In this document: piece after piece, positions 1 through 5,690 of the stretch
How positions within the stretch are numbered: the stretch's first letter is position 1
Layout: every line of letters begins with the position of its first letter
Made by a program: the position numbers and the translations under genes
Assembly: GCA_036505275.1 (NCBI GenBank)
Contig: DASXTS010000442.1
Coordinates: 1 to 9,363, forward strand
Source of the DNA: DASXTS01 sp036505275
GTDB taxonomy: Bacteria > Actinomycetota > Actinomycetes > Mycobacteriales > Pseudonocardiaceae
Direction: 5' to 3'
DNA: 9,363 nt
The notes under the pieces: model-generated
The model's database searches: none
Seen by the model: only the letters and a program-made list of their open reading frames with translations
Told to the model about the DNA's origin: nothing

Positions 1-901
1 CACTGGCTGCCATCCGCGCCGGCCCCGCCGCGCCGTCGTCGCCGATCAGGCTGCCGATCGCGGCCCCGATGTCGATGAGCTGGCGGCGGACCTGCTCGTG
101 ACGCTGCACCAGCTCGGCCACGCTGGCCCTGATTTCGCTCCCCTCGCCGCGCGCGTCTTCCAGCACGGTGGTCGCCTGCTTGGTGGCCACCGTGAGCCGC
201 CGGTCGGCCTCCGCGGTCGCCTCCTTGGAGAGCCGGGTCGCCTCCTGGCGGGCCTCGGTGAGCAGCTCGTCGGCCTCCCGCTCGGCCCGCGCCACCTGGG
301 CGGCGGTCTCTCGCGCGGTGTCGGCGCGCAGCGTCTCGGCCTGCTCCCGCGCCTCGGACAACAGCGCCTCGGCCTGCTCTCTCGCCCCGGACGACAGCGC
401 CTCGGCCTGCTCCCGCGCCTCCGACAGCATCGTCTCGGCCTGCTCCCTGGCGTCGGCGATCGCTCGATCGGCCGCCTCCGTCGCCTCGGCGGTCACCGCC
501 TTGGCCTCCTGCTCTGCGATCGTCAGCAGGGTCCGCAGCCGATCACCGAAGACGGAGATCTCGTCCCTGGCCGGCGGTTCGCCGGTGACCTCGCCGGTGA
601 CCTCGCCGGTGACCTCGCCGGTGACCTCGTCGGTGACCTCGCCGGTGACGCGCAGCGCCGCCAGTTCCGCCTGCACCGCCGCCAGCTGCTGCAGCGCGTT
701 GTCCCGCTCGGTGACAAGCTGCTGCGAACCGGTCCTGGCGAACTCCCGCTCCTCGCGCAGGCCCGCGCTGAGCCGGTTGATCTCGTGGTTCAACCTGGCA
801 AGGTACTCGTCGACCTGGGATCGCTCGTAGCCACGCATAGCGACGTCGAAGCGAGGCGTCTGGGTGATGGTCGATCCGGCTGCGCCGTCGTCGTGGGTCA
901 T
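1..901 (-). CDS. DivIVA-domain coiled-coil protein (partial, C-terminus beyond left edge)
   Basis: Reading leftward from the ATG at 901-899, the frame stays open for 300 codons to the window edge, so the C-terminus is missing. Residues 18-44 (FDVAMRGYERSQVDEYLARL and onward) match the N-terminal DivIVA/Wag31 signature, a phenylalanine followed by RGY and then VDEYL; in the family this segment forms the membrane-curvature-sensing head. The rest is almost entirely charged, Ala/Glu/Arg-rich helix expected to form a long parallel coiled coil. It is interrupted at residues 85-108 by six VTGE-type tetrapeptides and carries four 11-residue repeats at 151-194. Family members act as cytoplasmic scaffolds for polar growth or septation; which role applies here cannot be seen. 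An AAGGAGG Shine-Dalgarno lies 5 nt upstream and fixes the start. It is transcribed divergently from the beta-propeller gene. The domain call is firm, the cellular role is inference. Confidence 0.9.
   Translation of the reverse strand, partial: MTHDDGAAGSTITQTPRFDVAMRGYERSQVDEYLARLNHEINRLSAGLREEREFARTGSQQLVTERDNALQQLAAVQAELAALRVTGEVTDEVTGEVTGEVTGEVTGEPPARDEISVFGDRLRTLLTIAEQEAKAVTAEATEAADRAIADAREQAETMLSEAREQAEALSSGAREQAEALLSEAREQAETLRADTARETAAQVARAEREADELLTEARQEATRLSKEATAEADRRLTVATKQATTVLEDARGEGSEIRASVAELVQRHEQVRRQLIDIGAAIGSLIGDDGAAGPARMAAS
320..451 (-). repeat. Four 33-bp hendecad repeats in the DivIVA-domain protein
   Basis: Residues 151-194 are four consecutive 11-residue units of the form AREQAE(T/A)(L/M) followed by three variable residues. 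An 11-residue periodicity is typical of hendecad coiled coils, which are straight or slightly right-handed, in contrast to the usual 7-residue periodicity. The DNA units are similar but not identical, so the duplication is older than that of the VTGE array. Confidence 0.85.
578..649 (-). repeat. Six 12-bp tandem repeats encoding VTGE in the DivIVA-domain protein
   Basis: Six consecutive 12-base units, mostly GTCACCGGCGAG, encode VTGE, VTDE and then VTGE four times (residues 85-108). The units are nearly identical at the DNA level and in frame, which suggests recent slippage expansion. They break the helical register between the N-terminal head plus first coil and the long C-terminal coil, so they probably act as a flexible spacer of variable length. 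Confidence 0.9.
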
Positions 902-906
902 GGAAG

Positions 907-913
907 CCTCCTT
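907..913 (-). promoter_or_regulatory. Strong Shine-Dalgarno for the DivIVA-domain gene
   Basis: On the minus strand AAGGAGG lies 5 nt before the ATG. It is the best Shine-Dalgarno match I see in the window and decides the start codon. Confidence 0.85.
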
Positions 914-920
914 GAACCGC

Positions 921-926
921 AGCGTA
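921..926 (-). promoter_or_regulatory. Possible -10 element for the DivIVA-domain gene
   Basis: The minus strand reads TACGCT, fitting the actinobacterial TANNNT -10 pattern. It would start transcription about 13 nt before the ATG, leaving just enough leader for the Shine-Dalgarno. No convincing -35 hexamer is seen 17-18 nt upstream, so this is tentative. Confidence 0.3.
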
Positions 927-970
927 CCGGCCGCCGTCAGCCCTTCGTGGCCTGCCGCTGCCCGGCAACC

Positions 971-976
971 TAGGGT
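971..976 (+). promoter_or_regulatory. Candidate -10 element for a leaderless transcript
   Basis: TAGGGT matches the actinobacterial TANNNT -10 pattern and ends 8 nt before the ATG at 985, placing the transcription start at or within a base or two of the start codon. No Shine-Dalgarno precedes that ATG, so the two observations together suggest a leaderless mRNA. No good -35 hexamer is visible. Confidence 0.4.
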
Positions 977-984
977 GTAGCGGC

Positions 985-2004
985 ATGCCACGTCCGAAGA
1001 TCGATCCAGTGGTCTGGCGGCCGCCCAAGTTGCCGGCCCGCGCCAAGCTCACGCAGGGCACCAGGCCACTACCGCCGCCGTGGGTGATCCCGGTCAGCGG
1101 GGTCGGCCCAGAGGACGTCGTGCTGGACGCCGACGGCCACCTGATCACGGGGGTCGAGGACGGCCGCATCCTACGAATCAGCAACGAGGGCAGGCAGATC
1201 GAGCAGTTGGCGGACACCGGTGGCCGCCCGCTGGGCATCGAGTTGCTGCCGGACGGCCGGCTGCTCGTCTGCGACGCGAACCGCGGCCTGCTGACGGTGG
1301 ACCCGGACAGCGGCTCGATCGACGTGCTCGCCTACGAGGTCGACGGCCGGCCGATGCTGTTCTGCAACAACGCCGCCGTGGCGCGCGACGGCACGGTGTA
1401 CTTCTCAGACTCCTCGCGCCGGTTCGGCATCGAGCACTGGCGCGCCGAAATGATGGAACATTCCGGCACCGGACGGCTGCTGCGGCTGGATCCCGCCGGC
1501 ACGGTGTCCGTTGTGATGGACGGGCTGCAGTTCGCCAACGGGGTGGCGCTGGCCGCCGACGAGTCGTTCGTTGCGGTCGCCGAGACCGGCTCGTACCAGG
1601 TCCGCCGGCTGTGGTTGACCGGGCCGTCGGCCGGCTCCGCCGACATGTTGGTGTCCAACCTGCCCGCGGTACCGGACAACATGTCCACCGGATCGGACGG
1701 GCTGATCTGGATCGCCTTGCCCAGCCACCGGCCGGCCGCCCTGGACTGGCTGCACGGCAAGCCGCCCATCCTGCGCAGGTTGGCCTGGGCGCTGCCGGAA
1801 GGGTGGCAGCCGAAGGAGAGCCGCGTCGTGTGGGTCATGGCGGTCGACGACAACGGCCATGTGGTGCACGACCTGCAGGGACCGGGGGACCGTTTCCACG
1901 TGGTGACCGGGGTGCGAGAGCGCGCCGGGCGGGTCTATCTGGGCAGCCTGGTCGAGCCCGCGGTGGCCGTTCTGGACCTGCGAGCGGGTTCCTCGCCTTC
2001 TTGA
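985..2004 (+). CDS. Strictosidine synthase/SMP-30-like six-bladed beta-propeller protein
   Basis: The 339-residue protein has the repeated blade pattern of the SMP-30/gluconolactonase/strictosidine synthase-like superfamily, with DGHLITGVEDGRILRI, DGRLLVCDANRGLLTVDP and DGTVYFSDSS as successive strands. Residues 165-240 carry the segment typical of the strictosidine-synthase-like branch (GRLLRLDP, then FANGVAL, then PDNMSTGSDGLIWIA). Candidate divalent-metal ligands of the superfamily are present: Glu43 in GPEDV, Asn128/129, Asn185 in FANG and Asp231 in PDNM. It is therefore more likely a lactonase or arylesterase-like hydrolase than a Pictet-Spengler enzyme, but the substrate cannot be predicted. 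No signal peptide is seen, so it is probably cytoplasmic. It has its own promoter region and the next transcription unit starts inside its stop codon, so it is likely monocistronic. Confidence 0.85.
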   Translation: MPRPKIDPVVWRPPKLPARAKLTQGTRPLPPPWVIPVSGVGPEDVVLDADGHLITGVEDGRILRISNEGRQIEQLADTGGRPLGIELLPDGRLLVCDANRGLLTVDPDSGSIDVLAYEVDGRPMLFCNNAAVARDGTVYFSDSSRRFGIEHWRAEMMEHSGTGRLLRLDPAGTVSVVMDGLQFANGVALAADESFVAVAETGSYQVRRLWLTGPSAGSADMLVSNLPAVPDNMSTGSDGLIWIALPSHRPAALDWLHGKPPILRRLAWALPEGWQPKESRVVWVMAVDDNGHVVHDLQGPGDRFHVVTGVRERAGRVYLGSLVEPAVAVLDLRAGSSPS

Positions 2005-2030
2005 CACCCGATCGGGGGATCGCGTTCGAT
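2001..2030 (+). promoter_or_regulatory. Sigma70-type promoter of the B12 uptake operon
   Basis: A perfect TTGACA (2001-2006) is followed after 18 bases by TTCGAT (2025-2030), predicting a transcription start near 2036-2040, just ahead of the riboswitch. The -35 hexamer includes the TGA stop of the beta-propeller gene (2002-2004). The spacer holds the palindrome CCCGATCGGG (2007-2016). The -35 is strong and the -10 moderate. Confidence 0.55.
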
Positions 2031-2039
2031 TCGGAGCAC

Positions 2040-2150
2040 AACTCCATGTGCGCCCACGGGGAAAGTCCGGTCCGAGTCCGGCGCTGACCCGCAACGGTAG
2101 GCCCGCCCCGACACGGGGTTGGCAAGCCCGACTCCCCGCGGCCCGCACGG
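2040..2150 (+). promoter_or_regulatory. Cobalamin (B12) riboswitch aptamer
   Basis: The core at 2058-2100 reads GGGGAAAG, then the hairpin CCGGTCCGAGTCCGG, then CGCTGACCCGCAACGGTA. This reproduces the conserved cobalamin-riboswitch pattern GGGAA, (C)CGGTGCGAATCCGG, GCTGACCCGCAACxGTA. A CCCCG/CGGGG hairpin (2106-2118) and a B12-box-like segment at 2123-2140 (AAGCCCGACTCCCCGC, compare AGCCxGAxACCTGCC) follow in the right order. The B12 box is the weakest part, with CCCCGC in place of CCTGCC, so the exact class and the outer helix ends are uncertain. The aptamer lies between the promoter and the first gene of an ECF transport operon. In known cases B12 binding switches off uptake genes. Confidence 0.87.
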
Positions 2151-2190
2151 CACGCTCCCACCCCGTCGAGGCATGCGGGGCGGAGCCTTC

Positions 2191-2212
2191 GGGCGCCGGT
2201 CACCCGGTGCCC
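2191..2212 (+). terminator. Strong hairpin in the riboswitch expression platform (possible terminator)
   Basis: GGGCGCCGG pairs with CCGGTGCCC across a TCAC loop, giving nine consecutive pairs with one G-U. It lies between the aptamer and the first gene. No T-tract follows (the next bases are AATAGGGT), so it is either a GC-rich terminator without U-tract or a structural part of a translational switch. Confidence 0.4.
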
Positions 2213-2228
2213 AATAGGGTCCGCGCCG

Positions 2229-2248
2229 GCCTCGCGTCCACGAGAGGC
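2229..2248 (+). promoter_or_regulatory. Possible Shine-Dalgarno-sequestering stem of the B12 riboswitch
   Basis: The only purine-rich Shine-Dalgarno candidate before the ATG at 2261 is GAGAGG (2242-2247), 13 nt upstream. Its GAGGC (2244-2248) can pair with GCCTC at 2229-2233, and an alternative GCGCC/GGCGC pairing (2223-2227 with 2246-2250) would also mask it. This would fit translational control by the riboswitch. The stems are short, so the call is weak. Confidence 0.3.
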
Positions 2249-2260
2249 GCTCTGGTACCC

Positions 2261-3565
2261 ATGAGCCTTGGCCGCCCACTGCGCACCACCGCCGTCCTGC
2301 TTGCCGTTGCCACCGCGGTGTTCGGTGGCGCCCAGGCGGGATCGGCAGCCGCTGCCGACGAGCATGCCGCGCCAGCCGCGGCCCGCTGGCTAGCCGACCA
2401 ACTCGTCGACGGCAATCACCTGGAGACCGCTTTCGGCGGCCAGACCTACCCCGACCAGGGCCTGACGGCCGACGCCGTGCTGGCCTTCGACGCCGCCGAC
2501 ACCGCCCAGGACGCCGCCAAGGCCGCGACCGCCTGGCTTTCCGGCCCGGATGTCCTGCCATTCTACGTAGGCGACGGTGACCTTGAGTCGTACCCCGGCG
2601 CGCTCGCCAAGCTCGCACTGGTGGCGATCGCCCAAGGCGAGGACCCGGCGGCATTCGGCGGGGTGAACCTGATCGAGCGGCTGGCGGCCCGGTTGGACCC
2701 GGCGACCGGCCGGTTCTCGGACAAGTCCCAGTACGGCGACTTCACCAACGGCATCACGCAATCGCTGGCGATCATCGCACTGCTCCGGGCGGGCACGCCC
2801 GCGGCGGACCTCACGGCGCCGGTGGACTTCCTGGTCGCCAGCGAATGCCCCGACGGGGGCTTCCCGCTGGAGTTCGGCAAGCAGCCCTGCGCCAGCGACG
2901 TGGACACCACGGGCTTCGTCATCCAGGCCCTGCTGGCCGCCGACCGCGACACCGCTGCTGAGGCGGCGCTGGACCACCTGGAGGCCGTCCAGGACGGCGG
3001 CGGCGGGTTCGGCGGTAGCGGCCCCACCAGCGCCGTCAACGCCAACAGCACCGGCCTCGCCGCCCAGGCGCTGCGGGTCGGCGGCCGAACCGAGGCGGCG
3101 GACGCCGCGGTGCAGTACCTGCTGGACCGGCAGGTCGGCTGCGAAGGACCCACCGAGCAGCGCGGCGCCATCAGCTACGACGCCTCCGGCTTTGAGCAGA
3201 GCACCGCCGTGCGGGCCACCGCGCAGGCGCTGTACGGGCTGACCGGAACGGGCCTGTCCACGATCGACAACAGCGGCGACGCGGCCACCGCGCCAGCCCT
3301 GGACTGCGCGCCACCAACATCGTCAACCAGCCCGACGACTACGACGGCGGTGACCACAACGGCGACCACAACGGCGACAGCCACGACGCCGACTGCCACG
3401 GCGCAGCCGTCCACCCGTGCCGTCGCGGCCGGCACCGGCGAACTGCCGGCGACCGGGGCGCGGACCCGGCCGGCGACCGCGCTCGGCGTGCTGCTGCTGC
3501 TGGCCGGCGGCGCCGCGCTGCTGCTGTCGCGACGCCGGCGTACCGCGGCGGGCGAGCGGCCGTGA
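2261..3565 (+). CDS. Exported LPXTG-anchored alpha/alpha-barrel protein, predicted B12-binding (transcobalamin N-domain-like)
   Basis: The 434-residue protein starts with a signal peptide (RPLR, then a hydrophobic core at about 9-28, then an Ala-rich cleavage region near 30-32). Residues about 39-345 form successive helical pairs of the prenyltransferase/terpene-cyclase-like barrel, with phrases such as GLTADAVLAF, GITQSLAIIALL, DTTGFVIQALLA and STGLAAQALR. No DXDD cyclase motif and no complete QW motifs are seen, so it is probably a binding protein, not an enzyme. The N-domain of intrinsic factor/transcobalamin has this alpha6-alpha6 fold. A Thr/Pro/Ala linker (about 350-394), LPATG (395-399), a membrane segment and an RRRR tail follow, the classic sortase signal. 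The open frame extends upstream to 2048, but that part is the riboswitch; the ATG at 2261 begins the signal peptide. Its end overlaps the next gene by four bases. B12 binding is inferred from the riboswitch, the fold and the partners. Confidence 0.85.
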   Translation: MSLGRPLRTTAVLLAVATAVFGGAQAGSAAAADEHAAPAAARWLADQLVDGNHLETAFGGQTYPDQGLTADAVLAFDAADTAQDAAKAATAWLSGPDVLPFYVGDGDLESYPGALAKLALVAIAQGEDPAAFGGVNLIERLAARLDPATGRFSDKSQYGDFTNGITQSLAIIALLRAGTPAADLTAPVDFLVASECPDGGFPLEFGKQPCASDVDTTGFVIQALLAADRDTAAEAALDHLEAVQDGGGGFGGSGPTSAVNANSTGLAAQALRVGGRTEAADAAVQYLLDRQVGCEGPTEQRGAISYDASGFEQSTAVRATAQALYGLTGTGLSTIDNSGDAATAPALDCAPPTSSTSPTTTTAVTTTATTTATATTPTATAQPSTRAVAAGTGELPATGARTRPATALGVLLLLAGGAALLLSRRRRTAAGERP

Positions 3566-4518
3566 CCACGGGCCGCCGGCGGCTGCTGCCGCTGGTGCTC
3601 ATCGCCGGTGGCGTGCTCGCCGCCACCGCTGCGGGTGGCGCGGTGGCGGCGCCGCCGGCGCGGGCCGCTGCGGCGTGCCAGGGCGTTGCCGTCGCGGTGG
3701 ACTTCGGCTCGCTCGGCGGCATCCAGGCCGGCTGCGCGATCGGCGACCCGGCCAGTGGCCTCGCCGCGCTGAGCGGCGCCGGCTTCGGCTACACGTTCGT
3801 GCCGCGGCAGCCAGGCCTCGTCTGCCAGATCAACTCCACGCCCAACCCGTGCAACGGCGCCCCGCCGGACGCGTACTGGTCGTACTGGCACGCCAAGCCG
3901 GGCGGCTCGTGGACATACAGCAATCTGGGCGCGGGCTCGTACAACCCGGCGCCGGGCAGCGTGGAGGGTTGGTCGTTCGGCGCCGGCCAACCGCCGGGCA
4001 TCGCGCCGCCGGCGGCCGAATCCCCAGCGCCGCCGCCGCCGTCCCCGACGCCCACCCAGCCGCCGGCGCAGCAACCGGCGCCCGCACCGCGGCTGCCGGT
4101 ACCGGCCGCGCCGGGTGGCACGACGGCAACCGCCGCGCCCAACGCCGCACCCAACGCCGCGCCCAACGCCGGCCGACCCGGCACCTCGTCCGGGGGTCCG
4201 CCGGCTGCCAGCCCCGGCGCCTCGCCCGGCGGATCGGCACCGGAACAGCCGAGCCATGGCGAGGTGCCTTCGAGTGCCACCGGTCCGGCCGGAGTGGTTC
4301 CGCTGTCCGGCGTCTCCGCCGGGCAGGATCGGGCCCAGCCGCCGGCCGTGGGCGGCGGTGGCCGCGCGCTGGGACTGGTGGCCGGGGTGGCCCTGGTCGG
4401 TGGGCTGGGCTGTGCCGCGTGGTGGACGGCTCGTCGCAGGTCGCGCCACACCGTTCCGCCCGAGCCGGCCGGGCCGCACGATCCGGGCCTTCCGCCCGAG
4501 CCGGCCGGTCGGGAATGA
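3562..4518 (+). CDS. Exported, membrane-anchored DUF4430/transcobalamin beta-domain-like protein (SCO2322-type)
   Basis: The GTG start forms a GTGA overlap with the preceding stop. The 318-residue product has a signal peptide (RRR, hydrophobic core about 8-29, ARAAAA cleavage region) and a small globular domain at about 39-140. A Pro/Ala/Ser-rich spacer follows (about 142-265), then one membrane helix (about 269-290) and a basic tail (RRRSR). The globular part has the order of the DUF4430/transcobalamin C-terminal domain: a beta strand (VAVAVDFG), an alpha segment (GLAALSGAGFGYTFV), a Cys-containing INSTPNPC loop, the aromatic YWSYWHA and closing strands WTYSNLGAG and GSVEGWSFG. From memory it resembles the actinobacterial family annotated SCO2322. 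Cys39, 58, 88 and 97 could form two disulfides. C39 just after the signal peptide lacks a good lipobox. Predicted role: the small lid domain that closes over B12 together with the barrel protein, displayed on the outer face of the membrane. Confidence 0.78.
   Translation: MTTGRRRLLPLVLIAGGVLAATAAGGAVAAPPARAAAACQGVAVAVDFGSLGGIQAGCAIGDPASGLAALSGAGFGYTFVPRQPGLVCQINSTPNPCNGAPPDAYWSYWHAKPGGSWTYSNLGAGSYNPAPGSVEGWSFGAGQPPGIAPPAAESPAPPPPSPTPTQPPAQQPAPAPRLPVPAAPGGTTATAAPNAAPNAAPNAGRPGTSSGGPPAASPGASPGGSAPEQPSHGEVPSSATGPAGVVPLSGVSAGQDRAQPPAVGGGGRALGLVAGVALVGGLGCAAWWTARRRSRHTVPPEPAGPHDPGLPPEPAGRE
4132..4167 (+). repeat. Three 12-bp repeats encoding AAPN in the stalk
   Basis: Three in-frame units GCCGC(G/A)CCCAAC encode AAPN three times inside the Pro/Ala/Ser-rich spacer of the DUF4430-like protein. 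They probably set the length of a flexible wall-spanning stalk and are likely to vary between strains. Confidence 0.85.
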
Positions 4519-5690
4519 GGGAGGGGCCGGGCCCGCCAGCCGCTCGAAACAAGGGGGCGCGCACGGCAAACGTGACCGATCGGTTCAGGCGACCCTTTGC
4601 CGCCGATTACCCTGCCCGCTCCCTGCACCCCGGAGCGTGGTGGCTGTGGGCGCTGGGGCTCGGCACGGCCGCCAGCCGCTCCACCAACCCGCTGCTGCTC
4701 GGGCTGGTGCTCGCGGTCGCCGGCTTTGTGGTGGCGGCGCGGCGTTCCACGCAGCCGTGGGCGGACGCGTACGGCGTGTTCCTGCGGCTCGGGCTGATCG
4801 TGATCGCGATCCGAACCGTGCTGCACATCGTGTTCGGCGGCGGTTTTGGCAGCACGGTGCTGGTCACCCTGCCGCAGGCGCCGTTGCCCGGCTGGGCGAG
4901 CGGCGTGCGGATCGGCGGCCCGGTGACCGCGGAGGGGCTGGTCGCCGCGGTCACCGACGGGCTGCGGCTGGCCGTGCTGCTGGCGTGCGTCGGCGCGGCG
5001 AACGCGCTGGCCAATCCCAAGCGGCTGCTGCGCTCGCTCCCCGCCGCGCTGTACGAGGTGAGCGTGGCGGTCGTGGTGACGCTGTCCACGGCACCACAGC
5101 TGATCACCAGCGCGCGTCAGGTGCGGCGGGCCAGGCAGCTGCGCGGCGACCGGGCCCGCGGGCCGCGGGTGTTGCGCACCGTGCTGGTGCCGGTGCTCCA
5201 GGACGCTCTGGATCGCTCGATCGCGCTGGCCGCCGCCATGGATTCACGCGGCTACGGGCGCACCGCCGGGGTGCCTCCTGCGGTCCGGCGGGCCACCGCG
5301 GCGATGCTGCTCGCCGGTCTACTCGGCATGTGCATCGGGGTGTACGGGCTGTTGGACGCGGGCTCTCCGGTGCTGATCGGCCTGCCCATGCTGCTGCTCG
5401 GCGCCGCCATGGCGGCAGGTGGGCTGCTGCTCGCCGCGCGGCGGGTGCCGCGCACCCGGTACCGGCCGGACCGCTGGCGGGCCCGCGAGGCGGCGGTGGC
5501 GCTCAGCGGCCTTGCGGCCGTCGTGGCGGTGCTGGCCGCCGAGGCCTTGGGAGACACCGATCTGGTGCCCCCGGTGGCGCCGCTGACCTGGCCGTCGTTG
5601 CCGCTGCTACCGGCCGTCGGGGTGCTCGCCGCGGTGCTGCCCGCCTGGGTGGCGCCGTCGCCAGACTCGCCGCCGGAGGCCGCGGCGTGA
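4515..5690 (+). CDS. ECF transporter transmembrane (T) component, CbiQ family
   Basis: This is the membrane scaffold that couples the ATPases to the substrate-binding S component. The sequence has several hydrophobic helices and the cytoplasmic coupling region of EcfT/CbiQ proteins, with two basic motifs: RRARQLRG (about 204-211) and AAAMDSRGYGR (ending near 249). The second matches the family's A-x-x-x-RG(Y/F) coupling-helix signature. The N-terminal LHPGAWWLWALG followed by NPLLL is also typical of actinobacterial members. I chose the ATG at 4515 because it makes an ATGA overlap with the previous gene, as elsewhere in this operon, giving 391 residues. The in-frame GTG at 4572 is a real alternative (372 residues) that removes an atypical 19-residue leader and begins closer to the conserved part. 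The 3' end overlaps the ATPase gene by GTGA. Confidence 0.88.
   Translation: MREGPGPPAARNKGARTANVTDRFRRPFAADYPARSLHPGAWWLWALGLGTAASRSTNPLLLGLVLAVAGFVVAARRSTQPWADAYGVFLRLGLIVIAIRTVLHIVFGGGFGSTVLVTLPQAPLPGWASGVRIGGPVTAEGLVAAVTDGLRLAVLLACVGAANALANPKRLLRSLPAALYEVSVAVVVTLSTAPQLITSARQVRRARQLRGDRARGPRVLRTVLVPVLQDALDRSIALAAAMDSRGYGRTAGVPPAVRRATAAMLLAGLLGMCIGVYGLLDAGSPVLIGLPMLLLGAAMAAGGLLLAARRVPRTRYRPDRWRAREAAVALSGLAAVVAVLAAEALGDTDLVPPVAPLTWPSLPLLPAVGVLAAVLPAWVAPSPDSPPEAAA

Noticed and set aside
578..649. Possible CRISPR array or regulatory direct repeats
   Set aside because: The units are 12 bases with no spacers and are in frame within a coding sequence.
98..973. Long forward-strand open frames opposite the DivIVA-type gene
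   Set aside because: They translate to Leu/Arg/Gly-rich or Ser/Ala-rich low-complexity sequence. The minus-strand frame has a perfect Shine-Dalgarno, a recognisable DivIVA head and a coherent coiled coil.
985..2004. Beta-propeller as a BtuG-like B12-binding surface protein of the same system
   Set aside because: It has no signal peptide, keeps the SMP-30-type metal ligands, and lies upstream of the riboswitch in a separate transcription unit.
2048..2260. N-terminal extension of the barrel protein to an ATG at 2048
   Set aside because: That stretch is the cobalamin riboswitch and its expression platform, and the extension would bury the signal peptide. The ATG at 2261 is the sensible start.
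2261..3565. Squalene-hopene cyclase or prenyltransferase enzyme
   Set aside because: The barrel fold fits, but I see no DXDD motif or complete QW motifs. The protein is exported and sortase-anchored and sits behind a B12 riboswitch.
4115..5686. Long open frame upstream of the ATPase start, continuous with it
   Set aside because: The frame is open only because of high GC content. It overlaps the DUF4430-like and T-component genes, and translates to Arg/Ala/Gly-rich sequence before the GTG at 5687.
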